Below are positions 1 through 10,235 of a stretch of 64,000 nucleotides of DNA, piece by piece; positions within the stretch are counted from its first letter, which is position 1, and every line of letters starts with the position of its first letter. The notes below the pieces were generated by a model. The model had not been told where the DNA came from. It saw nothing but the letters and a program-made list of their open reading frames with translations, and searched no databases. Source of the stretch: Streptococcus australis ATCC 700641 (GTDB taxonomy: Bacteria; Bacillota; Bacilli; Lactobacillales; Streptococcaceae); NCBI RefSeq assembly GCF_000186465.1, contig NZ_GL636091.1:1622981-1686980 (forward strand). Reading direction: 5' to 3'. Made by a program: the position numbers and the translations under genes.

Positions 1-161
1 GTGTATTGATCATCCAAGTAGCGCCAAGCGTACATGAGGTATTTACCAAAGCCTTTTTTATCAATCAGCTTTAAAAATTGCTTGGGGAGGATTTGGTCGG
101 TATCGATATTATCGTTCATCAAAGGAACCGTAGTTCCCGTATAAATGGTAAATTTCTCCAT
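1..161 (-). CDS. leuD: 3-isopropylmalate dehydratase small subunit, N-terminal part
   Basis: Only the first 53 codons lie in the window; the gene runs off the left edge. The reading starts [17 protein letters not shown] and continues with [13 protein letters not shown], the typical LeuD N-terminus with the swivelling-domain TDQI motif. LeuD pairs with LeuC to isomerise 2-isopropylmalate to 3-isopropylmalate in leucine synthesis. The ATG sits 11 nt after the leuC stop with a GGAGG-type ribosome site, so it is the last visible gene of leuABCD. Start and identity are clear; completeness of the gene cannot be judged. Confidence 0.93.
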   Translation of the reverse strand, partial: MEKFTIYTGTTVPLMNDNIDTDQILPKQFLKLIDKKGFGKYLMYAWRYLDDQY

Positions 162-172
162 GATTCCTCCTT

Positions 173-1555
173 TTACTCAACTTCTGGCATTTGGCGCACA
201 TCGACAAAGCGACCGGCTATTGCTGCTGCAGCGGCCATTGCGGGGCTACAGAGATGGGTCTTAGCCCCAAATCCTTGGCGGTCTTCAAAGTTTCGGTTGC
301 TAGTAGAGGCACAGTGGACGCCATCCGGCACCTTGTCTGGATTCATCCCGAGACACATAGAGCATCCTGGATCACGCCATTCAAAGCCAGCATCCAGAAA
401 GATCTTATCCAAACCCATTTTTTCCGCTGCTCGTTTGACAGGACGGGAACCTGGAACTACGATGGCGGTTAAATTAGGGGTAATTTTCTTCCCTTCTACG
501 AAACGGGCAGCCAGCTGCAAATCGCTGAGTCTGGCATTGGTACAAGATCCGATAAAGATATAGCCCAACTCGATGTCTGAAGCCTTTTGACCTGGTTGGA
601 GATCCATGTAGGCATAGGCCCGTTCATCATTCATATCCCGAATTTCTGGGAAGGCTGTTTCCACGTCGACTCCCATAGAAGGGTTGGTCCCCCAGGTCAC
701 CATGGGTGCTAACTGGGATACATCGATGGTGATGACTCTATCATATGTCGCATCGTTGTCACTGACCAGGGACTGCCAATCGGCTACTGCAGCTTCAAAA
801 TCTTTTGGCATACATTCACGACCACGGAGATAGTCAAAAGTCGTCTCATCTGGATTCATAATCCCCATCTTAGAGCCGAATTCAATGGACATATTGCAGA
901 TGGTCATCCGCTCTTCCATGGTGAGGCTATCGATTGCTTCCCCTCTATACTCGACCACATGGCCAACCCCACAGGCTACGCCATAACGAGCAATCAAGGC
1001 CAAAATATAGTCCTTGGCATAAATCCCCTTCTGAGGCTTTCCAGTAAACTCGACCAAGAGTTTCTTCGGTTTAACCTGCCAGATGGTCTGAGTCGCAAAG
1101 ACATGCTCCACCTCACTGGTCCCAATCCCAAAGGCAATGGCACCGAAAGCTCCATGGGTCGCCGTATGGCTGTCTCCACAGACAATGAACTTTCCAGGCT
1201 GGGTACGGCCAGTTTCAGGACCAACCATATGGACAATTCCCTGTTTTTCTGAACCATGACCTGCATGATCGATCCCAAAGTCCTTGACATTTTCAGCTAA
1301 TTTATCAATTTGAGCCTTGGAAATCACATCCCGGATATCATAAATGTTAACCGTTGGGACATTGTGATCAAAGGTTCCAAAGGTTAAATCTGGTCTCCGA
1401 ACCTGTCTACCAGTGTCTCTAAGCCCTTGAAAAGCCTGGGGACTGGTCACCTCGTGGATATAGTGTTGGTCCACATACATGAGTTGGGGCTGGCCTTCCT
1501 CACCGGTCACTACATGCCGTTCCCAGATTTTATCAAAAATTGATTTTCCTGCCAT
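173..1555 (-). CDS. leuC: 3-isopropylmalate dehydratase large subunit
   Basis: Aconitase-family [4Fe-4S] enzyme that, with LeuD, isomerises 2-isopropylmalate. It is 460 residues, the usual length. Visible family motifs are the [15 protein letters not shown] stretch, [11 protein letters not shown] with the first cluster cysteine, and the GCSMCLGMN pair near the C-terminus that supplies the other two cluster ligands. The reading frame extends four codons further upstream, but GGAGG lies five bases before the second ATG, giving [14 protein letters not shown], which matches family starts. It follows the DUF1294 gene with almost no gap and precedes leuD in the same transcript. Confidence 0.97.
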   Translation of the reverse strand: MAGKSIFDKIWERHVVTGEEGQPQLMYVDQHYIHEVTSPQAFQGLRDTGRQVRRPDLTFGTFDHNVPTVNIYDIRDVISKAQIDKLAENVKDFGIDHAGHGSEKQGIVHMVGPETGRTQPGKFIVCGDSHTATHGAFGAIAFGIGTSEVEHVFATQTIWQVKPKKLLVEFTGKPQKGIYAKDYILALIARYGVACGVGHVVEYRGEAIDSLTMEERMTICNMSIEFGSKMGIMNPDETTFDYLRGRECMPKDFEAAVADWQSLVSDNDATYDRVITIDVSQLAPMVTWGTNPSMGVDVETAFPEIRDMNDERAYAYMDLQPGQKASDIELGYIFIGSCTNARLSDLQLAARFVEGKKITPNLTAIVVPGSRPVKRAAEKMGLDKIFLDAGFEWRDPGCSMCLGMNPDKVPDGVHCASTSNRNFEDRQGFGAKTHLCSPAMAAAAAIAGRFVDVRQMPEVE

Positions 1556-1557
1556 CC

Positions 1558-1827
1558 TTACCTCCATAAAGCGTAGAGTGTGTAAAGTGTGAGAAGGGTT
1601 CCTAAGAGCCAGGTGACCTTAAAATACCATTTCTGTGTCTTGTGATGAAAGAGTAGCCCTCCTATCCAGGCTCCAAGCCCTCCAACTGCAAAAGCATAAA
1701 AGAGCAAGGTCTTTTCTGGTATCCGCCAGGCATTTCTTTTGGCCTTTTCCTTATCAACTCCGTAGAGAATCCCTACGAAGAGATTCCATAGAAGGATCAA
1801 GCCAGTAATCATTCCTTTTACACTCAT
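1558..1827 (-). CDS. DUF1294 small membrane protein inside leu operon
   Basis: An 89-residue, three-helix membrane protein resembling the DUF1294 family, whose function is unknown. It shows [19 protein letters not shown] as the first membrane segment, then a basic [11 protein letters not shown] motif and a Gly-rich second helix ([18 protein letters not shown]), typical of the family. Its ATG overlaps the leuB stop by four bases and its stop lies just before leuC, so it is translationally coupled inside leuABCD. Location suggests co-regulation with leucine synthesis, but no role in the pathway is implied by the sequence. Confidence 0.85.
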   Translation of the reverse strand: MSVKGMITGLILLWNLFVGILYGVDKEKAKRNAWRIPEKTLLFYAFAVGGLGAWIGGLLFHHKTQKWYFKVTWLLGTLLTLYTLYALWR

Positions 1828-2861
1828 AATCGTTTTATAATCTCTTCTGTCATTTCTTTTGTCGAAGCACTGCCTCCTAGGTCTCTCGTAAAGATTCCTG
1901 CAGCAAGAGTCGTTTCGACTGCTTTTTCAATGCGGCTAGCATCTTCTTCTCGATCAAAACTTTCTCGCATCATCATGGCAACAGAGAGGATCATCGAGAC
2001 TGGATTCGCCACGCCTTGACCCGCAATATCTGGAGCCGATCCATGAATAGGCTCATACATGCTCGGACCTGACTCTGAATGGCTAGCCGATGGCATAACC
2101 CCAAGAGTGCCAGACAAGACACTCGACTCGTCTGAGAGGATATCACCAAAGAGGTTTTCCGTCACGATGACATCAAAGCGAGAAGGATTGGTAATCATGA
2201 GCATGGCTGCTGAGTCTACCAACTGGTGCTCCAAGGTCACATCCGGGAAGTCTTGAGCCACTCGATCAGCTACTCTTCTCCAAAGCTTGGAGGTTGCGAG
2301 GACATTTTGTTTATCAATGCTAGTGACTTTCTTGCGACGTCCCCGTGCAATCTCAAAAGCCTTCCGCACGATTCGCTCTACTTCTTCAACAGAGTAGTCG
2401 TTGATATCCCGTGCTTGATCTTCTTCTAAGATATGCTCTCCAAAGTAGATCCCACCAGTGAGCTCTCGAACCACTACGAAGTCCACACCTTGAATGCGCT
2501 CCTCCTTCAAAGGAGAGAGGTGCTTAAGGGCATCATAGATTTTGACCGGACGAATGTTGGCATAAAGGTTGAGCTCCTTACGAAGAGCCAACAAACCTTG
2601 CTCCGGCCGAATCGGCGCTTGGTCATACTGAGGACTTCCGATAGCTGCTAAGAGAATGGCATCAGCTTCCTTTGTAGCTTCTAGAGTAGAAGCTGGTAGA
2701 GGATGACCTTCCGCATCAATCCCTGCTCCCCCAAATGGATGAGCTTGGACCGAATAGTCAAAATTTGTTTTTTCTGCCACTGCTTTCAGCACGGACAGGC
2801 CAGCCTCCATGATCTCTGGTCCAATCCCGTCTCCAGCTAGGGCGACAATCTTCTTGGTCAT
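1824..2861 (-). CDS. leuB: 3-isopropylmalate dehydrogenase
   Basis: NAD-dependent oxidative decarboxylation of 3-isopropylmalate, third step of the leucine branch. The 345-residue product has the expected length, an N-terminal GDGIGPEIM motif, the VTENLFGDILSDESSV metal/substrate region and the YEPIHGSAPDIAGQG adenine-binding signature of the isocitrate/isopropylmalate dehydrogenase family. It starts 11 nt after leuA ends, in the same transcript, and overlaps the downstream DUF1294 gene by four bases. Confidence 0.97.
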   Translation of the reverse strand: MTKKIVALAGDGIGPEIMEAGLSVLKAVAEKTNFDYSVQAHPFGGAGIDAEGHPLPASTLEATKEADAILLAAIGSPQYDQAPIRPEQGLLALRKELNLYANIRPVKIYDALKHLSPLKEERIQGVDFVVVRELTGGIYFGEHILEEDQARDINDYSVEEVERIVRKAFEIARGRRKKVTSIDKQNVLATSKLWRRVADRVAQDFPDVTLEHQLVDSAAMLMITNPSRFDVIVTENLFGDILSDESSVLSGTLGVMPSASHSESGPSMYEPIHGSAPDIAGQGVANPVSMILSVAMMMRESFDREEDASRIEKAVETTLAAGIFTRDLGGSASTKEMTEEIIKRL

Positions 2862-2872
2862 AGTGTTCTCCT

Positions 2873-4435
2873 TTAGGCATCTGGTAGATCACGATAGGAT
2901 ACAATGTGACCGATCTCTCCAGCATTCTCTTTTTGCACTAGGGTATTGGCATTGATATAGGCAATCGCTGACGCCTTCAATACGTCAAAGTCTAAACCAG
3001 AGGCATTAAAGATGGTATCCGTTGCTTCGTTTTCAACAGTGACCAGTACACGCGCTTGGGCATCAATTCCATCTGTCACCGCATCAATGGTGTAGGAAGT
3101 CAGACGAACTTCTTGGTGGAAGAATTGATCAATAGCGTTAAAGATTGCTTCCACTGAACCTTGACCTTTGGCAAGGTATTCAAGAATTTCACCATTTTCA
3201 TTTTTCAGACTGACTGCTGCAGTGATGCTTTCATCTTCATTGGTTGTGAGACGAAGATCATCAAAGTGGAAGCCTTCTGGATTTTCCACTGTTGTACCGG
3301 CAACAAGGGCGCGGATATCGGCATCAGTGATCTCGTGTTTCTTGTCTGCCAGAGATTTGAACTTAGCAAACAATGGCTGGATGTCTTCTTCTGTGAATTC
3401 CAGTCCCAACTCATGCAGTTTTTCTACAAAGGCATGGCGACCAGACAATTTTCCAAGAGGGAGGCTATTGCTCTTGACACCCACCAACTCAGGAGTGATG
3501 ATTTCATAGGTAAGAGGATTTTTAAGGACTCCATCCTGGTGAATCCCAGACTCGTGTGAGAAGGCATTGCCGCCAACCACTGCCTTGTTTTTAGGAATTG
3601 GAATCCCAGAGTAACGAGAGACCAACTCAGAGGTGTTGATGGTTTCATTAAGGACAATCGGACTCTCCACTTGGAAATAGTCTTCGCGAATATTAAGAGC
3701 GACCGCTACTTCTTCAAGGGCAGCATTTCCAGCCCGTTCCCCAATCCCATTGATAGTACCTTCGACCCGACCAGCTCCATTCTTGACAGCGGCGAGGCTA
3801 TTAGCGACTGCCATTCCCAGATCATCATGGCAATGAGGGGAATAGATAATCTCACGGTCTGTCTTGACATGGTCGATCAAGTATTTGAAAATAGCTCCGT
3901 ACTCTGCTGGTGTCGTGAAACCGACTGTATCCGGAATATTGATGTAGCTAGCCCCTGCATCGACTGCCGTCTGGACGACTTGCAAGAGGAAATCCAATTC
4001 AGTCCGTGTTGCATCTTCTGGAGAAAATTCAACAACTTCAAACTTAGAACGCGCATAAGAAACGTGTTCCTTGATCGCTTCAAGAATTTCTTCCTTGGTC
4101 TTGTTGAGTTTAAATTCCCGATGAATGGGACTCGTTGCGATAAAGACGTGAACTTGCGGATACTTGGCGTCTTTCAAGGCTTCATAGCAAGCATCGATAT
4201 CGGATTTAACGGAGCGAGCCAAACCTGTCACGGCTGTCTTGGTCAAGACTTTTGCAATCTCCTGCACAGCTGTGAAGGAATCTGGACTGGCTGCAGGAAA
4301 ACCAGCCTCAATAGCAGAAATGCCCCACTTTTCCAATTGCTTGGCAATGGCAATCTTTTCTTTAATGGAGAAATTGACTCCTGGAGTCTGTTCACCATCC
4401 CGAAGACTGGTATCTAAAAATTCAACTTTACGCAT
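2873..4435 (-). CDS. leuA: 2-isopropylmalate synthase
   Basis: Condenses acetyl-CoA with 2-ketoisovalerate, the committed step of leucine synthesis. The 520-residue protein has an HMGL-like TIM-barrel domain ([15 protein letters not shown] near residue 8, [15 protein letters not shown] metal-binding motif near residue 200) followed by a linker and a C-terminal LeuA dimer/regulatory domain from about residue 390, the site of leucine feedback in this family. It is the first structural gene of the operon and lies directly downstream of the leader-peptide attenuator, with GAGGAG ahead of the ATG. Confidence 0.97.
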   Translation of the reverse strand: MRKVEFLDTSLRDGEQTPGVNFSIKEKIAIAKQLEKWGISAIEAGFPAASPDSFTAVQEIAKVLTKTAVTGLARSVKSDIDACYEALKDAKYPQVHVFIATSPIHREFKLNKTKEEILEAIKEHVSYARSKFEVVEFSPEDATRTELDFLLQVVQTAVDAGASYINIPDTVGFTTPAEYGAIFKYLIDHVKTDREIIYSPHCHDDLGMAVANSLAAVKNGAGRVEGTINGIGERAGNAALEEVAVALNIREDYFQVESPIVLNETINTSELVSRYSGIPIPKNKAVVGGNAFSHESGIHQDGVLKNPLTYEIITPELVGVKSNSLPLGKLSGRHAFVEKLHELGLEFTEEDIQPLFAKFKSLADKKHEITDADIRALVAGTTVENPEGFHFDDLRLTTNEDESITAAVSLKNENGEILEYLAKGQGSVEAIFNAIDQFFHQEVRLTSYTIDAVTDGIDAQARVLVTVENEATDTIFNASGLDFDVLKASAIAYINANTLVQKENAGEIGHIVSYRDLPDA

Positions 4436-4470
4436 AGGGTCTCCTCTTTTCTAAACATAGTGAATAAAAT

Positions 4471-4506
4471 AAAAACATCTCGCCAGTTACCTAAGCGAGA
4501 TGTTTT
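4471..4506 (-). terminator. leu operon attenuator terminator
   Basis: On the minus strand AACATCTCGC pairs with GCGAGATGTT across an 11-nt loop and is followed by a T-rich tail, 35 nt before leuA. Its 5' arm can instead pair with an upstream segment (TTACCAAGCGGGAG with CTCGCTTAGGTAA), a mutually exclusive antiterminator. This is the terminator of an attenuation system. Confidence 0.88.
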
Positions 4507-4549
4507 GTTACTCCCGCTTGGTAAGCCAAACAGGACTAATGCTTTTGCA

Positions 4550-4603
4550 CTAGCCCGAGTACCTCAACAACAAAGCAAATTGAATAAACTTAGCTGTTTT
4601 CAT
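4550..4603 (-). CDS. leucine leader peptide
   Basis: A 17-codon ORF, MKTAKFIQFALLLRYSG, with AAAGGAG eight bases before its ATG. Three consecutive TTG leucine codons lie just before the segment that forms hairpin 1:2 of the leader, and its TAG stop lies inside that hairpin. Ribosome stalling at these codons when Leu-tRNA is scarce would free the antiterminator and allow transcription into leuA. The arrangement is the classical leader-peptide attenuator known for leu/ilv operons. The sequence shows all parts; the behaviour is inferred. Confidence 0.9.
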   Translation of the reverse strand: MKTAKFIQFALLLRYSG

Positions 4604-4639
4604 GTTTGACTTTCTCCTTTGATTGATGTCTTGTTTAGT

Positions 4640-4668
4640 ATTTTAGCATAGGGAAAATTGAATGTCAA
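4640..4668 (-). promoter_or_regulatory. leu operon promoter
   Basis: TTGACA (4663-4668) and TAAAAT (4640-4645) separated by 17 bp, about 40 bp upstream of the leader peptide start. No operator is obvious. Confidence 0.85.
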
Positions 4669-4707
4669 GAATTTTCTACAATATTCTGAATTTTTTGAAT
4701 AGAAACA

Positions 4708-4742
4708 AAATAAAGGCGAAAGTCACTTTCTTACTTTCGCCT
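4708..4742 (-). terminator. terminator after ypmS-like gene
   Basis: AGGCGAAAGT/ACTTTCGCCT stem with a ten-base loop and a T-rich tail on the minus strand, immediately after the stop of the 4750-5406 gene. Confidence 0.8.
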
Positions 4743-4749
4743 GATCTTC

Positions 4750-5406
4750 TTATTTTTTCCTGTAGAGATCAAAGATGATTTGATCATTGTATAGATCAAT
4801 GGTATTGGCCTTGACATAGAAATCCATCTCATTTTTAATCTTAGCAAGCTCGATCTTAATCGTCGCTTCTTTGCTATCAATTTTCACAAAGTCAGGTAGA
4901 TCCTTGTTTGTAGACAGCACCTGCATCACGGTCTTCTTAGGAAGTTTCAAGGTCCCAACTGAAAAATCCTTGAGGGTCAGGAGGATACTCCCATCCTCTA
5001 GCTTACTTGGCTGGAAATAGATATAGAGCGGGTACTCCTTCCCTAAAAAGTCCATCCTCCCCTCTAGTAACATCTGTTGGTTGTCTGCATACAGTTGATA
5101 ATCACTCAAATGATAACTTTTAAGCATGACCTTGATGGTTTCATTTAGTTGAGCCCTAGTTGTGGTCATACTGCCGATCTTGACATCTCCTCCTTGGCTA
5201 GGAGTCTGTAGTTGCCGGACATCCTCTCGTACCGTTGAGAAACGAGTCCATACGACTAAACTTGTTGCCAGCAAGAAACTGACCAAGCCTAGAAAGAGCC
5301 ATTTCCAGATGTTAATCGGCGTTTTTTCTCGTCTCTCCTTAAAATGAGGTCCTGTGGTTGCTGGCTTAACCTTCTTCTCACTCGAACCATTTTTTCTCAG
5401 TTGCAT
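4750..5406 (-). CDS. YpmS-like membrane-anchored protein
   Basis: A 218-residue protein with a basic cytoplasmic N-terminus, one membrane segment at about residues 35-55 (WLFLGLVSFLLATSLVVW) and an extracytoplasmic domain of the YpmS/DUF2140 type. The C-terminal half alternates beta-strand-like stretches (GRMDFLGKEYPLYIYFQ, ILLTLKDFSVGTL). Function is not established; the family is usually found next to a SGNH lipase-like gene, as here. Its start overlaps the upstream gene by 29 bp, implying translational coupling. Confidence 0.75.
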   Translation of the reverse strand: MQLRKNGSSEKKVKPATTGPHFKERREKTPINIWKWLFLGLVSFLLATSLVVWTRFSTVREDVRQLQTPSQGGDVKIGSMTTTRAQLNETIKVMLKSYHLSDYQLYADNQQMLLEGRMDFLGKEYPLYIYFQPSKLEDGSILLTLKDFSVGTLKLPKKTVMQVLSTNKDLPDFVKIDSKEATIKIELAKIKNEMDFYVKANTIDLYNDQIIFDLYRKK

Positions 5407-6217
5407 GTATTTTCTCCAGTACGGCTTCTTTCATGATCTCGTAGCCTGTATTATTGGGATGGAAACTATCCTCATCATACAAGGCATCATTGGTCACAGT
5501 TTCTTTTCCTAATTCGGATTCTGTCACCCCACTCTTGCCATCAATTCCCTTATAGAGGAGGTCATTGATTGGAACAAAGTAGACGCCTTGATAGGCAGAG
5601 AGGGTCTCCTCCGTTCTTTGGTTCCACTGATCGACAAGGGTCTGCAATTCCGTTAGATCGGGGAAATTGAGATACAAGGGATTATAGATCCCCACCACGT
5701 AAACGGGCAGATCCGGGTTGTCCTTGCGAGCCAATTCGATGATCTGTTTGAGATTTTTCTCATAGGTCTTCGATGCTTTTTCAAAGCGGTCCAGATCTAA
5801 GTTACTGGTATCCTCAAGAATGGCCTTTCGCAGGTCATTGCCCCCGACAGTAATGGTCAGTAACTGAGCCTGCTTCAGGTCCTTTCCAATCTCCTTTTTC
5901 TCCCGTATGCGTGACAAAATTTGACTACTCGTATTGCCAGAGACACCATAGTTGATCGCTTTGAATTCAAGACCTGTTTCATTGGTCAAACTCTGAGCGA
6001 GCAGAGGGACAAACCCTCCTTGATTGGTGCTATCTCCTACGCCTTTAGTCAAGGAATCCCCAATCGCTACATAGGTGACTACCTTCTTTTTGGCACTTGT
6101 TGACGGTTTGGTCATCACTGGTTCTGCCGAAGGAAGGAGCCAATTGACCAGAAAAAAGCAGACCAGAAAAGTGACCAAACAATACAAGATCATCTCTAGT
6201 ATTTTTCTACTATTCAT
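5378..6217 (-). CDS. SGNH/GDSL-type hydrolase (YpmR-like)
   Basis: A 279-residue secreted or membrane-anchored esterase-like protein. Residues 8-28 form a signal anchor, then YVAIGDSLTKGVGD supplies the block I GDS nucleophile, VGGNDLRK block III with the oxyanion Asn, and DSFHPNNTGYE the block V catalytic Asp/His. These are the complete SGNH motifs, so it is likely active on an ester-linked cell envelope substrate; the substrate cannot be told. It overlaps the YpmS-like gene, a pairing also known from Bacillus. Confidence 0.85.
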   Translation of the reverse strand: MNSRKILEMILYCLVTFLVCFFLVNWLLPSAEPVMTKPSTSAKKKVVTYVAIGDSLTKGVGDSTNQGGFVPLLAQSLTNETGLEFKAINYGVSGNTSSQILSRIREKKEIGKDLKQAQLLTITVGGNDLRKAILEDTSNLDLDRFEKASKTYEKNLKQIIELARKDNPDLPVYVVGIYNPLYLNFPDLTELQTLVDQWNQRTEETLSAYQGVYFVPINDLLYKGIDGKSGVTESELGKETVTNDALYDEDSFHPNNTGYEIMKEAVLEKIHATEKKWFE

Positions 6218-6270
6218 ATACTCCTCATTCGTCCAGCTTTCAATTTGACTTTCTTATTTTTAAGTCAGGT

Positions 6271-7539
6271 TTAGGCTTGGTAGACAATCTTGCCCTGGCA
6301 GATAGTATAGGCCACTTGTCCCTTGAGGGATTCACCGACAAACGGGGAATTGGCTGCCTTGGAAGCAAAATGATCAGACACTAAACGGTCAGCATCCGGA
6401 TCAAAAATCACAATATCTGCTGGTCCACCGACTTCCAAATAGCCCGCTTCAAAATTATATAATTTAGCGGGATTATAGGTCATTTTTTCTAAGAGTTCCA
6501 TCAAGCTGAGCTCTCCTGCATGGACCAAATAGGTCAAACCAAGCGATAGAGAAGTCTCTAATCCTGTCATGCCGGAAGGAGCCTTGGTGATATCGGCTAC
6601 GTTCTTTTCATCCGCATGATGAGGCGCGTGGTCCGTTGCGATTACGGTAATGACTCCTGACTTCAAGCCTTCGATGACTGCACGACGGTCTTCTTCCAGA
6701 CGAAGAGGCGGATTCATCTTGGCATTGCTTCCCTTAGACAGCAAGAGATCTTCAGTCTTAGAAAAATGCTGAGGAGCTACTTCTGCTGTAACAGGAGCAC
6801 CGATCGCTTGGGCAAACTCGACCACCTTGACACTCTCAGCTTTCGAGAGGTGTTGGATGTGGAGGTGGCCACCTGTTGCGTGAGCAATCATAGCATCCCG
6901 CGCTGCCATCGAGTATTCTGCCACTCCAGTCGCTCCGCAAACCTTGAAGTGCTCCCGAGCAATGTGCTCATTGAGTCCCAGAATGCCGTTCAACTCTGGA
7001 TCTTCTTCGTGGAGACTAATGAAGGTCCCCAGACGTTTGGCTTCTTCCAAAGCCTGACGGACTACCTTGGTACTTTGCAACGGGATCCCATCATCTGAGA
7101 AACCGACAGCGCCAGCTTGTAACAAGCCTTCAAAGTCGGTGAGATGTTGGCCATCAAAGTTCTTGGTAACCGTCGCAACGGTCTTTACATGGATGGCTTC
7201 CTTAGCAGCAGAATCCAAGACTTCTTTTAAGGTCACGACATCCGAGATTGTTGGAGTGGTATTGGCCATCATGACGACTGTCGTAAAACCACCTGCAGCA
7301 GCTGCGAGAGCCCCAGTGTGAATATCTTCCTTGTGGGTCTGACCTGGTTCACGGAAGTGAACGTGAATGTCCACCAAACCTGGCGCTACCACCTTGCCAC
7401 TCGCATCGATAACTTGGGCTCCTTCATAAGAAAGAGATGGACCTATTTCCACAATTTTCCCCTGATCTACCAAAAGATCACATACTTGGTCCAAACCAGT
7501 TTTTGGATCCATTACCCGACCATTTTTAATGACTAACAT
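6271..7539 (-). CDS. pyrC: dihydroorotase
   Basis: Zinc amidohydrolase that cyclises carbamoyl-aspartate to dihydroorotate in pyrimidine synthesis. The 422-residue protein is class [17 protein letters not shown] gives the first metal histidines, and ATDHAPHH near residue 305 the catalytic Asp. It lies 11 nt downstream of the Nudix gene in a ung-mutX-pyrC group, an order known from pneumococcus. No PyrR leader is seen directly upstream, so it is probably expressed with ung and mutX. Confidence 0.96.
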   Translation of the reverse strand: MLVIKNGRVMDPKTGLDQVCDLLVDQGKIVEIGPSLSYEGAQVIDASGKVVAPGLVDIHVHFREPGQTHKEDIHTGALAAAAGGFTTVVMMANTTPTISDVVTLKEVLDSAAKEAIHVKTVATVTKNFDGQHLTDFEGLLQAGAVGFSDDGIPLQSTKVVRQALEEAKRLGTFISLHEEDPELNGILGLNEHIAREHFKVCGATGVAEYSMAARDAMIAHATGGHLHIQHLSKAESVKVVEFAQAIGAPVTAEVAPQHFSKTEDLLLSKGSNAKMNPPLRLEEDRRAVIEGLKSGVITVIATDHAPHHADEKNVADITKAPSGMTGLETSLSLGLTYLVHAGELSLMELLEKMTYNPAKLYNFEAGYLEVGGPADIVIFDPDADRLVSDHFASKAANSPFVGESLKGQVAYTICQGKIVYQA

Positions 7540-7550
7540 CTTCTACTCCT

Positions 7551-8015
7551 TTATTCATAGAAATCAACATGGGTCTCTAGCAAGCGATCCCCATCATAGC
7601 GGAACATAGCTGAAAAGAAGGGTTTATCCTCCAAGAGCCACTCAACAAAGGTGTGGTCCCCCTCCCAAGTTGGCTTACTTAAGACTTGATCATAAGGCAC
7701 CCACTCCAGCGTCCCTTCGTTACACTCGATGAGTTCCCCTTCAAACTCAGTCACCTTGAAGACATAGGTGTACCAGTCTAGATCGGGAGTAAATTCAGGG
7801 AAGGTGATAATTCCTTTTAGAACTGGCTTAGCAACTAGACCCGTTTCTTCAAGAATTTCTCTAGCAGCACATTCTTGAGGAGTTTCCCCGCGTTCTAATT
7901 TTCCACCAACACCGATCCATTTGCCTTCATGGACATCATTGGGCTTTTTATTGCGATGAAGCATCAAAAACGCTTCTCCATTATCGATATAGCAAATTGT
8001 AGCTAATTGTGGCAT
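7551..8015 (-). CDS. mutX: MutT-type Nudix hydrolase
   Basis: A 154-residue Nudix protein matching the length and N-terminus (MPQLATICYIDNG) of streptococcal MutX, which removes 8-oxo-dGTP from the nucleotide pool. The full Nudix box is visible: GKLERGETPQECAAREILEE followed by TGL. It sits between ung and pyrC, pairing two DNA-protection activities against oxidised and deaminated bases. Assignment as the antimutator enzyme rests on similarity and context. Confidence 0.87.
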   Translation of the reverse strand: MPQLATICYIDNGEAFLMLHRNKKPNDVHEGKWIGVGGKLERGETPQECAAREILEETGLVAKPVLKGIITFPEFTPDLDWYTYVFKVTEFEGELIECNEGTLEWVPYDQVLSKPTWEGDHTFVEWLLEDKPFFSAMFRYDGDRLLETHVDFYE

Positions 8016-8035
8016 TATTTCTTCTTTCTATTTTC

Positions 8036-8692
8036 CTAACTTCGCAGCCAATCAATCGGCTCGCGACCCATCTCTGTTAAATAAGCGTTAGCCCTTGAAA
8101 AAGGACGAGAGCCAAAGAAACCGCGATAGGCCGATAAGGGACTGGGATGGGCACTCTCAATAATCAAGTGTTTGCTTGCATCAATCAAAGACTTCTTCTT
8201 CCGAGCATAGGCACCCCACAGAATAAAGACAACATGCTCTTCCTCTTGACTGACTAGGCGAATAACTGCATCTGTAAACTCTTCCCAAATCAGGCCAGCG
8301 TGCCCATTGGCTTGGCCAGCAGGCACTGTCAGACAGGCATTGAGTAAGAGAACCCCTTGCTCTGCCCAAGGCGTCAAGTCATGGGAAGGCTTAAGCCCCA
8401 CATCTTCCGCCAACTCCTTTAAAATGTTTTGCAAGGATGGAGGTGCTAGGATATCATCCGGTACAGAAAAGCTGAGCCCCTGTGCTTGACCAGGACCGTG
8501 ATAGGGATCCTGACCCAGAATCACGACCTTAACCTCTTCCAGATTCGTTGTCTTTAAGGCCTGAAAAACCTTTTCACGAGGTGGGTAGATGGTCCCTGAT
8601 GCATAGACCTGATCTAAAAATTGATTGATTTGCTTAAAGTAGCCCTCTGGAAGCTGCTCCTTAAGCAATTGGTGCCATCTTGAATGTTCCAT
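8036..8692 (-). CDS. ung: uracil-DNA glycosylase
   Basis: Family 1 UDG that excises uracil from DNA to start base excision repair. The 218-residue protein has the water-activating motif [19 protein letters not shown] near residue 60 and the DNA-intercalation loop [10 protein letters not shown] near residue 187. It heads a compact ung-mutX-pyrC group with a 20-nt gap. Confidence 0.96.
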   Translation of the reverse strand: MEHSRWHQLLKEQLPEGYFKQINQFLDQVYASGTIYPPREKVFQALKTTNLEEVKVVILGQDPYHGPGQAQGLSFSVPDDILAPPSLQNILKELAEDVGLKPSHDLTPWAEQGVLLLNACLTVPAGQANGHAGLIWEEFTDAVIRLVSQEEEHVVFILWGAYARKKKSLIDASKHLIIESAHPSPLSAYRGFFGSRPFSRANAYLTEMGREPIDWLRS

Positions 8693-8717
8693 CGCTTCTC
8701 CTTACAGTATAAAATAA

Positions 8718-10229
8718 TTAACCGTTCTCTTGAGATTTCCTTGGACCAGCAGCCAAACCAATAGAGGCTAACAAGAGAATTTGTGGTAGAAATTGGATCA
8801 GATAACGAGTCTTGCCACCTTCAAAGATGGTCAAAAAGAGAAGACCACCAAAGACAGCAAGCGATAGGAAGTGGAAATCGTCATCGTTCTTCTTCCTGAG
8901 ATAGACAAGGACCAGGCCAGCTGCCATCACAATCCAAAACAACTGTTTAACGAACTCATAATAACGATACTGAGGACGATCTGTACTTAAGAAGTAGGTA
9001 CGAATCCATTTGGCAACTGGTAAATCCTTGGTATAAGGCTCGTAAAGAGGGTTAATGACCGGAGTCTTTTCGTATTCAACATCCCGATAGAGCCAACCAA
9101 GTGTCCCTTCTGCAACCGTTAAGGATTGCTTGGTATAAAGATGTCCCAGGAGTCCAATCGGACCATATTCCTTCAAGCGCCGTTTGATTTCTTTAATGAT
9201 ATATTCGTTCTTGAACATCCCATTATTGTACTCGTCTCGCTTATCTTCGTCGACATATTTCAAGAGCCCTTCTTTCATATCTGCTTGGTTGTGCCCAATA
9301 TCCGTCAAGCCCAAGTTAATAAACAAGAGCGGTCCTTTAGCCAGCCCTTCCCCTTTTAAAATAGGGACAGCTGTTTGGTGTTTGACAGCTGTATTCAGAG
9401 CTCCAAAGACCAGACCAGTTGATAAAAGGGTTAAAGCAAAGACTTTTCCAAAGACCTTCCACTGCCCTTTAAAGAAGAGGACCATCCAAAAGGCCATCAC
9501 GACAATAATAGTCGTCGGACGAATCAGCATAGTAAGCCCTGATAAGAGGCCTAGCCACAAGGATGTCTTCCATTGTGCACCACTGTCGCTCTCTTTTAAG
9601 AGATCCAAGGCTAGCCCTAATTGCAAGGCGATGAGAGGAAGAGGCGGAATATCCGTATACATGGAGTAAAAATAAGGGGAATAACAGATTAAGACCACAT
9701 AGAGGGTATACACCCAGTCTGCCACTTTTTGGTCATAATGTTTCAGCCCTAAACGATACAAGAGGATAGCTCCTGCATTCACAAAGACCATATTGAGAAC
9801 TTGCATGACCCAGAGGCCCGCTCCACCAAAGAGTTGGTAGAAAAAGCGTTCGTACAAGAACAAGGGAAGATTATTGGGATTCCGGCTCAGGTAGCTAGAG
9901 ATAGAGGACTCTTTTAGAAGGCCAAAAGCTCCCGTATAGACCACCGCAGCATCCCGACGGATTAAGAGTTCCGCAGACAGCATAAAAACAATCTGAACTA
10001 GAATCGCTCCAACCATCAATCCAGTCTTGTATTTCATCAACCAGGCAAAGGCCCTTTTGAGATAGGAGCGACCAATATAAGCTAGGAGAAAGATAAGTCC
10101 CCCAACTACAAGGCCCCATCCCGAAATATCTTTTAGGTAGACGACACTAATGACAAACCAGTGCACCATCAGGAGCAACATAACCAGATGGAGCACCCCA
10201 AATAAGATGTTTTTACTTTTTACTAACAT
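8718..10229 (-). CDS. polytopic membrane protein, GT-C glycosyltransferase-like
   Basis: A 503-residue protein with about 11-12 membrane segments. The first extracytoplasmic loop holds RRDAAVVYTGAFGLL and a later loop YTDIPPLPL, resembling the acidic loop motifs of GT-C (PMT/ArnT-like) glycosyltransferases that use polyprenyl-phosphate sugars. A long soluble loop lies at about residues 290-400. Exact substrate is unknown, and a non-enzymatic membrane protein is not excluded. The ATG lies only six bases after a TGC-TATAAT extended -10 element, so the mRNA may be leaderless. Confidence 0.6.
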   Translation of the reverse strand: MLVKSKNILFGVLHLVMLLLMVHWFVISVVYLKDISGWGLVVGGLIFLLAYIGRSYLKRAFAWLMKYKTGLMVGAILVQIVFMLSAELLIRRDAAVVYTGAFGLLKESSISSYLSRNPNNLPLFLYERFFYQLFGGAGLWVMQVLNMVFVNAGAILLYRLGLKHYDQKVADWVYTLYVVLICYSPYFYSMYTDIPPLPLIALQLGLALDLLKESDSGAQWKTSLWLGLLSGLTMLIRPTTIIVVMAFWMVLFFKGQWKVFGKVFALTLLSTGLVFGALNTAVKHQTAVPILKGEGLAKGPLLFINLGLTDIGHNQADMKEGLLKYVDEDKRDEYNNGMFKNEYIIKEIKRRLKEYGPIGLLGHLYTKQSLTVAEGTLGWLYRDVEYEKTPVINPLYEPYTKDLPVAKWIRTYFLSTDRPQYRYYEFVKQLFWIVMAAGLVLVYLRKKNDDDFHFLSLAVFGGLLFLTIFEGGKTRYLIQFLPQILLLASIGLAAGPRKSQENG

Positions 10230-10235
10230 AGCTCC

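Noticed and set aside
3671..4417. 248-residue plus-strand ORF opposite leuA
   Set aside because: Antisense shadow of a clear leuA gene; no ribosome site or domain.
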